Shown here piece by piece: positions 31,888 through 42,023 of a stretch of DNA of 64,000 nt. The DNA is from Blastocladiella emersonii ATCC 22665 (lineage: Eukaryota; Blastocladiomycota; Blastocladiomycetes; Blastocladiales; Blastocladiaceae): positions 1,426,001 to 1,490,000 of the forward strand of contig JANHCV010000001.1 of NCBI GenBank assembly GCA_025594325.1. Direction: 5' to 3'. A program made the position numbers and the translations under genes. The notes under the pieces are model-generated. The model did not search any database and had not been told where the DNA came from. It saw only the letters and a program-made list of their open reading frames with translations. Numbering within the stretch: position 1 is the stretch's first letter; every line of letters starts with the position of its first letter.

Positions 31888-33682
31888 TCAGGACCCGCGC
31901 TTGGCCGGCGACACAGGCGGCGACGCCGGGATCGGGACCGCGGCGGCCGCGCGCGTGGGCGACGCCTCGCGCGACTGCTGGCCCTGCGGCGACGCACCCC
32001 TTGCGGCGGGCATGGCCGTAACAGAACTGTTGGTCAACGACCGAACGCGGCGACGCGGCGCGTATCGCAGATACAGCTCGTCGCGGAAGTGGACGTGACG
32101 GATGCCGGGGTCGCGGGCCTGCGCGAACGCGTCGATCGCGTCGGCCACGGGCACGCCGTGCTCCTCGACCAGGAAGGACGCCAGCATCAGGCCCGTGCGG
32201 TTGAAGCCATAGTGGCAATGTACACAAATCTCGGCGGTCGGGTGCGCGGCCCAAAAGTCGCGGAGAGTCAGGATGAAATCGGCGACCTCGTCGCGCGACG
32301 GCGGGATCTTGGACGTCGTCGACACCTTGCGGTACGCGATGCCGCGCTCGACGAGCGACCGCGGGTCGTACGGCGGCGTGTCGCGCGAGATGTCGACGAC
32401 GAGCTTGACGTTCGGGTACTGCTTGGCGAGCGCCGCGGGCGAGTGGACGGGGTCGGTCTCGCGTAGCACCTTCATCCCGCGCACGCGTGTCACGGTCCCG
32501 TCGCGCAGGGTGATGACGTTGCCGACGGACGGCGTGGCCTGCCACTTGGCGTAGTTCTTGAGCCCCCACTTTTCGGCGGGCGGGTCCTGCGGCACCACGC
32601 GCGCCGGGTCGAGCGCGGCGACGCCGCAGTACTGGACGAGGAACGGCGTCGCAACCGCGTGCACCATGTCCGTCTCCTCGAGCATCAGCTGGTGGCCGGC
32701 GCCCGGGAAAATGTACGGTTCCGGGTGCGGTGCGCCCGATAGGAGCTCGTCGAGGAGCGCGAGGTTGAGCTGCGGCGGGGTAGCCGTATCGCGCTCGCCG
32801 CCGAGCAGGAGCACGGGGACGCGCACGCGCGCGTAGTCCTCGGGCGTGGCCCACGTCGTGCCGCGCAGCATCGACTGGACCTGGAAGTTGGACAGGTGCT
32901 CGTTCCACGCGAGCTGCCGCCACCGCTGTGCTTCGGGGACCGCGGGCCCGACGTACCGGCCGACCGACGCCGAGTACGGCCCGCCCCACCGGTCGAGCTT
33001 GCGGAACACGGTCAGCAGCCACGACGGCAGCGTCGCCTGCTTCATGGCCTTGCGCCGGTCGTCGGGCGAGATGAGCGCTTTCGGGGTGAGGAACACCATG
33101 CCCAGGATCCGCGACCCGAGCGCCGGCCGCACCGCGAGGTGCGTCCCCATGCAGCACCCGTACGAGTGGCACACGAGCACGAACGGGGTGTCGCCCGGCA
33201 CCAGCGCCTGGATCGCGGCCTCGAGGTCCGCCACCATGCTCAGCGTCGCGTAGTCGGCCGCGGCGCCCGTGTCGGGCGACAGCCCGTGGCCGACGTTGTC
33301 GATGCCCACCACGGTCGCGGCCGACGCGAACAGCGACATGAGCGGGCCGTACTGGTTCAGGTTCCCACCGAACCCGTGCAGGAACACGAGCGTCGGCGCC
33401 GCGGGCCCGTTGGCGTGCGTAGCGCGCACGACGTGCAGCTGTTTCCCGCGCACTGGGAGCAGCACGCTGTGTTTCGCAATGAACGGGTGCAGCGCCAGGA
33501 CTACATGAGGGCGTCGCTTAGCGGTGATGCGGCATGCGTGTGCGGAAGCAAAGCAGCGTACGCTCGCGCTTGCGGCGGTCCCACGCCGCCATGGCCGCGC
33601 GGCGGCGCCACCACAGTGCGGCAAAGACGAGGAGCGCGGCCAGTGCCGACCGCCGGCCGGGCCAGGTTACTAGTTGCATCAT
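31888..33682 (-). CDS. Membrane-anchored alpha/beta-hydrolase fused to an RNA-triphosphatase-type phosphatase
   Basis: Two exons (33562-33682, 31888-33500) encode 577 residues. Exon 1 supplies a signal-anchor (SALAALLVFAALWW followed by RRR), which a model starting inside the intron would miss. Residues about 57-330 are an alpha/beta-hydrolase of the ABHD4/5 type: oxyanion motif LHGFGGN, nucleophile elbow CHSYG with S153, ERDTATPP for the acid, and GAGH with H310. Residues about 390-515 match the cysteine-phosphatase domain of mRNA-capping 5'-triphosphatases/DUSP11: LVVDISRDTPPYDP, the P-loop HCHYGFNRTG (C469, R475) and IDAFAQARDPGI. Both active sites look intact. The join lies within one uninterrupted exon, so it is not a gene-model artefact. 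The tail is Ser/Pro/Ala-rich. Substrate unknown; perhaps a lipid or RNA phosphatase at a membrane. Confidence 0.85.
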
Positions 33683-33898
33683 GTTGCTTGCGTGAATGCG
33701 AATTCGTTCGTGCAAGCGACGGAGGAGAGGGAGGGCGGCGGCCGCGGTCCCTGAAAATTCACGGCCGCTCGCGAACCGAAAACGCGTCGGCGACGCTCAC
33801 GTGGTGCCGTGTCTCCGGAGCGTCTCGCGTTTTTTCGGCCGCGGTGATCGGCGCGCGCACCATCGATCCCCCTCGCTTCTCTCTCACTCGTAAATACA
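33683..33898. promoter_or_regulatory. Shared 216-bp divergent promoter, hydrolase-phosphatase and photolyase
   Basis: Only 216 bases separate two start codons pointing apart, so elements controlling both genes must lie here or inside the genes. Tracts such as the C/T-rich run before the photolyase start fit a transcription start region. Light regulation is conceivable for a photolyase neighbour, but no element was recognised. Confidence 0.4.
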
Positions 33899-35670
33899 AT
33901 GAAGAAAATGCCATCGACAGCAAACGCAATGGCGCGCTCGTCGCTGCTGTGGTTCCGGCGCGACCTGCGCCTGCACGACCACCCGGCGCTGCTGCACGCC
34001 GCGGGCGCCGGGCCCAACGCGACGGCCGCCGCGAACCTGTTCCCTGGTCCGTTCACGTTCTAGTTGCAGCGAACGACGACCGTGCTGACTGTCAGAACCA
34101 TGAAGTGTACTGCCTCGAGGTGCCGACCAAGAAACGGTGCGGGCACCGGCGGTGGATCTTCCTCCTCGAGTCGCTGCGGGACCTGGACAACTCGCTGCGC
34201 GCGCTCGGTTCGCGCCTGTTCGTCGTGCGCGGCCGCGCGCCCGAGGTGCTCCCGCTCGTCGTCCGCGCGTGGTCCGCGACCGAGGTGCTGGTGCAGTCGA
34301 GCCCCGAGCCGTTCGCGAAAGCGCGCGACGCGGACGTGGCGGCGGCGGTGGCCCCGCTCGGGTGCGAGTTCCGCGGGTTCGCGGGCCGCAACCTGTTTGA
34401 CGTCGAGTCGGTCGTCGACAAGTCGGGCCACGTGCCGCTCACCATGACGGCGTTCGCCAAGCTCGCGGAGCGCGTACCCGTCCCCGCGCCCGAGCCCGCG
34501 CCGACGTGGCTGCCGGGTGTTGGGGGAGGGATCGAGCAGCTGCGCGCGGCGCTCGACCCGGCCACGTTCGCGGCGCTCGCCGGGCCCGAGGGCGATTTCT
34601 CGGTGCCGCGCGTCGACGCCGCGGCGCAGACGGTGCCCGAACTCGGGTTTACGGCACCCGTACCCGCCGAGGAGCAGTCGCCGCATCGCGGCGGCGAGAC
34701 CGAGGCGCTGCGCCGACTCGACGCGTACATGAGCGACCCGGGCCGCGTGGCGCGGTTCGAGAAGCCCAAGACGTCGCCGGCGGCGTTCCCGCCCAACGCC
34801 GACACCACGGTGCTCAGCCCGTACGTGACGTACGGGTGCCTCTCGCCGCGCACCTTTCTCGCGCGCATCGAGGACGTGTACCGCGAGGTCGGGCCCAAGA
34901 AGCACACGCAGGCGCCCGTGTCCCTCAAGGCGCAGCTGTACTGGCGCGAGTTCTTCATGGCGCACGGGGCCACGGTGCCCGATTTCGAGCGCGTGTCCCC
35001 CGCGAACCGCGTGTGCAGCGACGTCGGGTGGCGGTCCGGGCTGCCCGGCGAGGACGGGGCCGAGGACCTCGCGGCGTGGGCCGAGGCGCGCACCGGGTAC
35101 CCGTGGATCGACGCGGCCATGATGCAGCTGCGCAACGAGGGGTGGATGCACCACCTGGCGCGGCACAGCGTGGCGTGCTTCCTCACGCGCGGCGACCTGT
35201 ACGTGAACTGGGAGCGCGGGGCCGAGGTGTTCGAGGACCTGCTGCTCGACCACGACTGGGCCCTGAACCGCGGCAACTGGCTGTGGCTGTCTGGAACCTC
35301 GGCCTTCTTCCGCACGTACTGGCGCGTCTACTCGCCCGTCAAGTGGGGGCAGGGGTTCGACCCCGACGGCAAGTTCATCAAGCGGTACCTCCCCGTGCTC
35401 GCCAGGATGCCCAAGCAGTACATTTACGAGCCGTGGAAGGCGCCGCTGGCCGTCCAGAAGGCCGCCGGGTGCGTCGTCGGCGTCGACTACCCGAAACCCA
35501 TGCTCGACCACGCCGCCGCGTCCAAGGCGAACATGGCCAAGATCAAGGCCGCGCTCGCAGCGATCCGCGACGGTGGCGGCGAGGGTGCCCGCGAGGACGA
35601 GGCGGGGGGTGGCGACGATGCTGAGGAGGAGGCGCGCGACCGCCCGAAGGCGCGGGCCAAGCGCCGGTGA
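33899..35670 (+). CDS. Cryptochrome/(6-4) photolyase family flavoprotein
   Basis: Two exons (33899-34046, 34106-35670) encode 570 residues. The N-terminal photolyase domain begins LLWFRRDLRLHDHPALL and continues across the intron as FPVYCLEVP, then RRWIFLLESLRDLD. The FAD-binding domain shows LSPYVTYGCLSPRTF, YWREFFMAHG, WAEARTGYPWIDAAMMQLRN, EGWMHHLARHSVACFLTRGD, LLLDHDWALNRGNW and YIYEPWKAP. The last blocks and the GWMHHLARH context place it in the (6-4) photolyase/animal cryptochrome group rather than the CPD class I, DASH or plant groups. Repair enzyme versus photoreceptor cannot be settled by eye. The intron uses a GTCCGT donor and an AAG acceptor at 34105, which is less common here; the nearby CAG at 34095 breaks the frame. 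The C-terminal tail is short, acidic then basic. Confidence 0.85.
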
Positions 35671-36199
35671 TCATTTCAAATAAACACGCGTGCGGTGCTT
35701 TCGCGATCGGGGAGGGATGGCGGGAGACACGCTGCGAAGCAGGTTCATGCAACCGAAACGTGACCACGCGTCGCACACGCGCACGTTTTCGCCGGCCGCG
35801 GCTTTTCTCACCTCGCCTCCGCCCGGCCGCCCGTGCGCCAATTTACGCTCCTCCCCATCCCGTCCCTCAACGGAACTCAAGACTCGCACCCCTTGCACAC
35901 TTGCTCGCCCCCGCGCATGGACTAGACTTCGCCCGCGCGCCCCTCCCCGCTCGTCCCCGCCAACTCTACGCCGTCGCGGCGACGACGCCATCGCACCCCC
36001 AGCGGGCACGGCAGCTCCATGGACTAGCGACTCGCTGCAATGTACTAGATGCATCCCTGCCCACCCGCACGCAAGGCTGACAGCGAGAGCGCGCGCGGGT
36101 AGACTTGCCTCTTTCCTGATCTTGCGCTACCGCTACCGCTCCACAGCGTTCGCGGACCTTCCCTCCCCAACGACCTCGTCCTCGTCCGCAGGAGCCACC
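35671..36199. other. Region between photolyase and kinase genes, with long 5' leader
   Basis: 529 bases. It starts with a poly(A) signal 9-14 nt past the photolyase stop. The rest is C/T-rich on the + strand, especially 35800-36190, and ends with GCAGGAGCCACCATGG at the kinase start. The frame of the kinase stays open upstream to 35690, but that part lacks protein-like composition, so I treat it as a leader. Confidence 0.45.
35679..35684 (+). terminator. Polyadenylation signal AATAAA
   Basis: The hexamer starts 9 nt after the photolyase stop codon, an unusually short spacing. Confidence 0.4.
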
Positions 36200-38878
36200 A
36201 TGGCCCCGGACCTGTCGACGCGCCGCGCCCAACCTACGCCCAAACCGCTCGACAAGCCTGCCGCAACGCGCCGCCGCTTCTTCGTCGACCTCGACGCCGC
36301 CGACGCCGACGGCAGCAGCACTGCGCCCGCCGCGCTCGACCCGCACCTCGCTCCCGACTGGCCCATCGTGTCGCCCGTCAACCCGTCCCCGTCGCCGCCG
36401 CCACCCGCCGCATCCTACGCGTCCGTCGTCAAGGGCATGCCAGGCCCACCATCGCGCTCGGCCCGCGCGGCCGCGGCGCCGCCACAACCGTGCAACACGG
36501 ACGCGTCGCTCGCCGCCTTCCTCGCCGCCGACGACACGGGCCCGATCCCGGGCGCGCTCCTGTTCCGCCCCGCCGCCGAGGAGATGTCCGAGCGCGGCCG
36601 GTCGCGCACCGCGCGCGCCCCGCTGCGCCGCGACCGCAACGGGTTCACCGAGGACTCCATCTTCTTTGACCCGGATCTCGTCGACGACGGGAACGGGGGG
36701 AGCGGCGGCCCGCTCTCGCCCGGCGACGACGCCTTCTTCAGCCAGGCCGCTGCTGCCGAGGACAAGAACTCCATCTTCGACCTCCCGCCCTCGGCCTGGT
36801 CCGTCGCGCCCAGCGCTGCCACACCGCCGCCCAAGCCGCCAGCGAGAAAGGAGGAGGAGAGCGCCGCGAGGCCCAAGCTCACGGGCATCTTCTACGCCAG
36901 CGACCCTGAGGACGACGAGAAGGGCGCCGGGAGCAGTAGTAGTACGTTCGACTCGGACTTTTTCTCCACGGGCTCGTCGCCGACCCCGGCCCCCGCACCA
37001 GCGTCGTCGTCGTCGCTCCGCCCGCCGCCCGGAGCAGGGCCGCTCAAGACGAAAAACTCCATCTTCGACGCACCGCCCTCGCCCGTCCTGCCCGCCTCGG
37101 CCCGCGCCAACGCCGCCGCGGCGCCGAGCCTGACCCTCTCCTCGTCGTCGTCCTCGTCCGACTCGGGCCGCCGGTCGCAGTCGCCGTCCAAGCACCTGAT
37201 GCCGAGCTGCAGCCCGATCCTGATCCCGTACTACCGCGACGAGCCGCCGCCGCTCGCGCTGCGCGACACCTCGGTCAGCATCTCGCACGGCTCGCTGTGG
37301 ACGTGGCGGCCCATGCACTCGCCCGGCGGGACGACGCGCCACCGGTCGCCCACCGTCACGGGCGGCGCCGACCCGTCGCTCTCCACGTCCCCGACGCGCG
37401 ACGGCGCGCCCGCGCGCCCGTACCGCCGCCGCCGCAGCTCGCGCGACGACTCGGTGCGCGACCCGCGGCTCCTGCACCACCACGGCGCGTCGGGCACCGG
37501 GGCGTCCGCGTCCGCGACGTCGATCCGGCCCGGCGCCATGGTCAACCCGGCCGCCGCCGTCCGCGAGCCCGTCGACCCGCAGTCGTTCATCCTGCACTTT
37601 GTCCCGCTCAAGAAGAACCTGCTCGGGATCGGCCTCCACGCCCACGTCTACCGCGGCACCTACCACGCGCGCGCCGGCGCCCCCGAGCGCGCGTGCGCCG
37701 TCAAGGTCCTCCACGAGACGGCCGAGTCGCAGCGGTGTGGTCTGCGCGAGGCCGCGCTCCTCGCGCGGTGTATGCACCCGAACATCGTGGATCTCGTCGA
37801 GGTGCTCGACGTCGCCAACCACCCGTGGCCGGCGGGTGGAGCCGACGCGCCGCGTGCGGAAGATGGGTGGGAACGCGTCTCGCTCGCGAACCTCCGGTTC
37901 CCGCCTGACGAGGCCCTGCTCGAGTCGTCCATCGTCGCGACCTCCGACCGCGCACGCGCGAACTGGGCCGCCGCCGAGGCCGCGGCCGCGGCAGCACAGC
38001 GACGCGGGTCCACGGGGTGCCTGCTCGACCCAGCAACACCCGCCGACGACCACGCGCAGCCGCACCGCGTCGCGGCGTCGACCGACAACCTGTCGACGAC
38101 GACGGGGACGGTCGAGACGTACGCGACGCCGCGGTCGCCCGAGTACGTGCTGGTGCTCGAGCTGTGCGAGGGCGGGTGCTTGTGGAAGTACGTGCGGTCG
38201 CACCCTCTGGGCATCGGGCGGCGGCAGTGGATGCGGTGGGCACGGCAGCTCGCGCAGGCCGTCGAGCACATGCACACGCAGCGCGTCGTGCACCACGACA
38301 TCAAGCCGCAGAACATTCTTCTCGACGAGTTCCACGGCATCAAGCTGTCGGATTTCGGCGGGGCCGAGAAGGTCCCCCGCCAGGGCTTCTTCGAGGACGG
38401 CGTCGGCAAGGGCACGCTCGCGTACATGGCGCCCGAGCTCGTCAACTCGCTGCCGTACCACGCGTCCGTCGATATCTACTCGCTCGGCGCGACGCTGTAC
38501 GTGATCGGGATCTTGGGGCACGAGCCGTTCCAGGGGTGCACGTCGCCCGTCCAGCTCCTCATGGCCGTCGGCCGCGGGTTCTGGAAGTGGCCCACCAACT
38601 ACCCGGACCCGAACCTGCACTCGCGCGTCGCCGACGCCTTCGAGGAGCCCGACACCCGCGCCGTCAACCCGGGCATGCACCTCCGCCGCGGCGTCCCACA
38701 CCCGCACGCGCCGTCGCGCTTCGTCCGGTTCCTCAACGGCGACCTCGTCGACGCGCCCATCTGGAACCTCCTCCAGCGGTGCCTCGACGCGGACCCGGAG
38801 AACCGGCCGACCGCCGCGGAGCTTGTTCGCGAGCTGCGCGGGCTCGACGGGCTCGATGTCGTGGACGCGGAACTGTGA
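36200..38878 (+). CDS. Protein kinase with a long disordered N-terminus
   Basis: Intronless, 892 residues from the ATG in a good start context (GCCACCATGG). Residues 1-460 are Ser/Pro/Ala/Asp-rich with a short repeated motif (KNSIFDLPPS near 190, KNSIFDAPPS near 285, and DSIFFDPD). The kinase domain runs about 475-890: glycine-rich loop LGIGLHAHVYRG, ATP lysine K502 in CAVKVL, an inserted loop of about 90 residues before the hinge, hinge VLELCEGGCL, catalytic loop VVHHDIKPQN with D700, DFG at D718, and GTLAYMAPEL. In the catalytic loop HRD is replaced by HHD, so this is a non-RD kinase. The motif set is otherwise active-looking. I cannot place it in a named subfamily. The insertion and a further insertion after the APE helix are unusual. 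The substrate is unknown. Confidence 0.85.
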   Translation: MAPDLSTRRAQPTPKPLDKPAATRRRFFVDLDAADADGSSTAPAALDPHLAPDWPIVSPVNPSPSPPPPAASYASVVKGMPGPPSRSARAAAAPPQPCNTDASLAAFLAADDTGPIPGALLFRPAAEEMSERGRSRTARAPLRRDRNGFTEDSIFFDPDLVDDGNGGSGGPLSPGDDAFFSQAAAAEDKNSIFDLPPSAWSVAPSAATPPPKPPARKEEESAARPKLTGIFYASDPEDDEKGAGSSSSTFDSDFFSTGSSPTPAPAPASSSSLRPPPGAGPLKTKNSIFDAPPSPVLPASARANAAAAPSLTLSSSSSSSDSGRRSQSPSKHLMPSCSPILIPYYRDEPPPLALRDTSVSISHGSLWTWRPMHSPGGTTRHRSPTVTGGADPSLSTSPTRDGAPARPYRRRRSSRDDSVRDPRLLHHHGASGTGASASATSIRPGAMVNPAAAVREPVDPQSFILHFVPLKKNLLGIGLHAHVYRGTYHARAGAPERACAVKVLHETAESQRCGLREAALLARCMHPNIVDLVEVLDVANHPWPAGGADAPRAEDGWERVSLANLRFPPDEALLESSIVATSDRARANWAAAEAAAAAAQRRGSTGCLLDPATPADDHAQPHRVAASTDNLSTTTGTVETYATPRSPEYVLVLELCEGGCLWKYVRSHPLGIGRRQWMRWARQLAQAVEHMHTQRVVHHDIKPQNILLDEFHGIKLSDFGGAEKVPRQGFFEDGVGKGTLAYMAPELVNSLPYHASVDIYSLGATLYVIGILGHEPFQGCTSPVQLLMAVGRGFWKWPTNYPDPNLHSRVADAFEEPDTRAVNPGMHLRRGVPHPHAPSRFVRFLNGDLVDAPIWNLLQRCLDADPENRPTAAELVRELRGLDGLDVVDAEL

Positions 38879-38953
38879 GATGAGAGTATATAAGACATCA
38901 TCGCGTAGTGATTGATCGATTTCGATTGTTTTTGTGTGCTACATCACCACAGC

Positions 38954-41644
38954 TCAGAACCGGCCGCGACCTCCACCGCGCCCACCGCGGCCACCACCAC
39001 GACCTCCACGACCACCACGCCCGCCACGGCCACCGCGACCTCCGCGTCCGCCGCGCGAACCGCCACGACCGCCACCGCGGCCGCCGTGACCGCGATCACC
39101 GTTGCTGTTGCCAGCGTGGCCCGCGGCCTCGGTGTGCGCGGCCGACGACGTCTCGACGCGCATGATCTCGCGCAGCGCCATGGTCGCGTACGTCGACACG
39201 GGCAGCTGGAACTTGATCTTGAGGGCGAGGCCGGGCTCGGGGACGCGCGCGGGCGCGGGAGCGGGCGCCGGGGCGTCCGTGTCCATGGGCTCCGCCTCAG
39301 CGGCCTCCTCGGCCGCGGGCTTGGTCTCCTCCTTGGTGGCGGCGGCGGCGGCGGCGGGGAACTGCGGGAGCTCGGCGAGCTTGCCGTCCTTGATGAGCAC
39401 CTGCTTATCGTCGTCGGCGCGGGCGAAATGGTCGGGCGTCGGGTTGGTGGCGTCGGGGTCGTGGATGACTTCGTACTCGACGCGGGCCGGGACCACGACG
39501 ACCGCGCGGTACGCGCCGGGCGCGCGCAGCGCCCACGACACGTCCGACTTGAACTTGGCGTCGTTGAGCGTCAGCGCGTCGGCGGCCAGCTTGGCCTCGT
39601 AAAAGTCGCGCAGGTTCATAGGGTACTCGGTCAGGAACCCGGGGCACGGCAGCACCACGTCCGTGTTGGCGAAAGTGCCCGACGCGAGGTCGGCGGCCGT
39701 CAGCGCGCGGACCGCGGGCAACGCGTCGTCCTTCTTGCCACCGCGGTGGTGGTCCTTGCCCTTGCCCTTTTTCCCGTTGTCGGCGTTCGCGGACGGGGCG
39801 AGGACGGGCTCGGCCTCGGCAGCGCGCGCGGCCGCGGGGTCGACAAGCACCAGGTCGCCCTCGACGGGCGCGGGCCCGTGGCGGCGCAGCCGCTCGGACG
39901 CGGCAAAGTTCCACACGGCCGACTGGTACGCGTGGACGTACATGGACAGGAGGCGCGCGGGGACCGCGAGCACGGCGCGGCGCATCTCGTCCTTCTCGGC
40001 GTCGGCCAGCGCGGCCGCGGGCTTGGCGAGGGTCTCGGGTGCGACGTTGTTGTCGGCAAAGTACTTGAGCACGGCGCGCTCGCCGAGCGCCGCGTACGGG
40101 AACACGGCGAGAGACTCGCGGGCATCGTGCGACTTGGCCCACGTCGCGCGCGCCGCCGTGTACGCCGCGTTCTCGTGCGGGCGCGGGTCCAGCAGCAGCC
40201 CGACCACGCCGCGCCAGTCCTGCGCCAGCAGCGCGCGGCCCAGCTCGTGCGACCCGACGGACCCCGTGCCGAAACGCTGCATGCCAAAGTAGTTGATGAA
40301 GCCGCGCGACTCGAGCGAGGTCACGGCGCGCGCGATCGTCGACTCAAGGTCGGCGGGCTCGGCCGAAGTCGCAGCCGCGGAAGTGGTGCCGTGGTCGGCG
40401 AGCACGGCGGCCGTGTCGAGCGGCTTGACCTGGCGCAGCACGATGGTGAAGTGGTTGCCGCCCGAGCCGCCGAGCTTGAGCGGGTCGGCGACAAACTCAA
40501 AGTTGCCGACGAGGATCTTGGACTTGGGGTGGTTGATGGTCGACAGCTTCTCGGGGAGCACCTTGTGGGCGGTGACGCGCTGCACCGTGACGGCGCGCTT
40601 GTCCTTGTTGCCGGCGATGGCAAACGCCTTGGCCGAGGTGCCCGTGCGGTACGCGAGCTCCTCCATGGCGACCATGTTGTCCGTGTTGTCCTTGTACATG
40701 ACAAACGACACGTACTCGGCGCCCTTCTCCTCCCACACGGCGGCCTCGCGGCGCTTGGTCTCGCGGAAGTTGCGCGTGTCGCGGTCGCTGAACTTGCCAA
40801 ACTGCAGCGCAAACACGCCCTCGTCGGTCGCCGCGCGCACGTGCGTCAGCGGCAGCGCCGTCTTGATCAGCGTGTGGATGTCGCGGCGCAGGTCGCGGTC
40901 GTCGACGCGCGTCGCCGACGTCACCGACACGGGCGCCAGGTGGTTGGCCGCCTGCACCGACTGCAGGTACTCGACGGTGCGCAGCTTGGCGAGCCACGCC
41001 GTCAGCGACGCGAAAAAGTCGGCGTCCTTGGCACCCGCCTCCCAGCCGGGCGTCTTGGCGTACAGCTCGCGCAGCGACGCGACGAACGCGGCCGCGTCCG
41101 CCGACGAGACGAACCCGGGCAGCGCCGCGGCAGCCGCCTCCTCGCTCGGCGTCTCGGCGTCGGCGGCCAGCGCAGCCGCCTTCTCGGCCGCCGCGAGCGC
41201 GGCGCGCTTGCGCTCGGGGATCACCTGCTCGACCTCGGTCAGGTACACGGGGTTCCCCGCGGGATCGACCTCGCGCACGATGAAGTCGGTCGACCACGTC
41301 TTGAAGATGCCCGAGAAGCCCGGGTTGTCCCGCAGCATGTACTCCTCGATCCCGAAGTTGGCCTGGCGCTGCAGCGACTGGATCGTCGCGGACACGGCGG
41401 GCGCGGACGACGACGACGCCAACTCGTCCTCATCATCGTCGCTCATGGTCATGACCGCGTCCGGCACACCTGGAACCGACACGGGCACGGGGCCGGACGT
41501 GACGCGGCGCCGCTTGGTGTCGGGCGCCTCGTCGGACGCGAGCGCAGGACGCGGGCGCTCGGGCGCGGGCACGGTGGTGGTGGCAGCGGCAGGCTGCTCG
41601 GTGGGCTGCATGGCCGCAGCGGCCGGCTGCTCGTTGGGGTTCAT
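38954..41644 (-). CDS. PUS7: tRNA/snRNA pseudouridine synthase PUS7 (TruD family) with RGG tail
   Basis: Intronless, 896 residues. TruD-family signatures are clear: FSGIFKTWSTDFIVREVD near residue 115, catalytic Asp348 in AGNKDKRAVTVQRVTAH, INYFGMQRFGTG, YQSAVWNFA and, in the later part, PCPGFLTEYP. PUS7 makes pseudouridine 13/35 in tRNAs and sites in U2 snRNA and mRNA. The N-terminus (about 80 residues) contains a probable nuclear localisation signal (TKRRRV) and an acidic patch. The C-terminus ends in about 45 residues of RGG repeats (GGRGG units), which I do not expect in PUS7 from other fungi and which could add RNA binding or arginine methylation. Another in-frame ATG lies at about residue 64. 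Confidence 0.92.
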   Translation of the reverse strand: MNPNEQPAAAAMQPTEQPAAATTTVPAPERPRPALASDEAPDTKRRRVTSGPVPVSVPGVPDAVMTMSDDDEDELASSSSAPAVSATIQSLQRQANFGIEEYMLRDNPGFSGIFKTWSTDFIVREVDPAGNPVYLTEVEQVIPERKRAALAAAEKAAALAADAETPSEEAAAAALPGFVSSADAAAFVASLRELYAKTPGWEAGAKDADFFASLTAWLAKLRTVEYLQSVQAANHLAPVSVTSATRVDDRDLRRDIHTLIKTALPLTHVRAATDEGVFALQFGKFSDRDTRNFRETKRREAAVWEEKGAEYVSFVMYKDNTDNMVAMEELAYRTGTSAKAFAIAGNKDKRAVTVQRVTAHKVLPEKLSTINHPKSKILVGNFEFVADPLKLGGSGGNHFTIVLRQVKPLDTAAVLADHGTTSAAATSAEPADLESTIARAVTSLESRGFINYFGMQRFGTGSVGSHELGRALLAQDWRGVVGLLLDPRPHENAAYTAARATWAKSHDARESLAVFPYAALGERAVLKYFADNNVAPETLAKPAAALADAEKDEMRRAVLAVPARLLSMYVHAYQSAVWNFAASERLRRHGPAPVEGDLVLVDPAAARAAEAEPVLAPSANADNGKKGKGKDHHRGGKKDDALPAVRALTAADLASGTFANTDVVLPCPGFLTEYPMNLRDFYEAKLAADALTLNDAKFKSDVSWALRAPGAYRAVVVVPARVEYEVIHDPDATNPTPDHFARADDDKQVLIKDGKLAELPQFPAAAAAATKEETKPAAEEAAEAEPMDTDAPAPAPAPARVPEPGLALKIKFQLPVSTYATMALREIMRVETSSAAHTEAAGHAGNSNGDRGHGGRGGGRGGSRGGRGGRGGRGGRGGRGGRGGGRGGRGGGRGRF

Positions 41645-42023
41645 GGCGAGTCCGTCGTGTGCTTCGTGGGCACGGGTGGCAGATGATCGGCGGCAGCGGT
41701 GGCGAGGATGTGTGGCGAGACGCGTGGCCGCGGGCGCGATCGGCGCGTTGTGGCTTTTTGCGACCCGTTGGGCGTGGGGTCACGCCGCCCGTCGCTACGC
41801 CGATCCTCGGCTCGTCCTTCTCGCCCAACCTGCTACCGGGCTCTAAAATGAATCTATCTTGATGCAATGTCATTAGAAACTCATGAAGCTCATGTAACTT
41901 CGTCGTGGCGCACGCACTACGACTTCACTTCAGGCTCGCCGTCAGCCTCCATTTCTTTGCCGAACGTGTCGGATGATGCACAAAGTCAATGTACATTTAG
42001 TGCTGCCGGGGGGCAGCCTCGGC
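41645..42023. other. Intergenic stretch upstream of PUS7
   Basis: 379 bases between the PUS7 start and the 3' end of the next minus-strand gene. The left part is GC-rich promoter-like sequence; from about 41860 it becomes AT-richer, like the orphan gene beside it. No ORF with protein-like composition is seen. Confidence 0.45.

Noticed and set aside
33501-33624. Translation start of the hydrolase-phosphatase inside its first intron
   Set aside because: The open frame extends there, but a 61-nt intron with good splice signals links a better exon carrying a signal-anchor at 33562-33682.
32896-33898. Upstream continuation of the photolyase frame into the hydrolase gene
   Set aside because: The frame stays open by chance. 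The conserved N-terminus WFRRDLRLHD lies in a different frame and is joined by the 34047-34105 intron.
38912-41686. 924-codon + strand frame opposite PUS7
   Set aside because: Composition is Gly/Val/Arg/His-rich and mirrors the codons of PUS7; no domain or start context.
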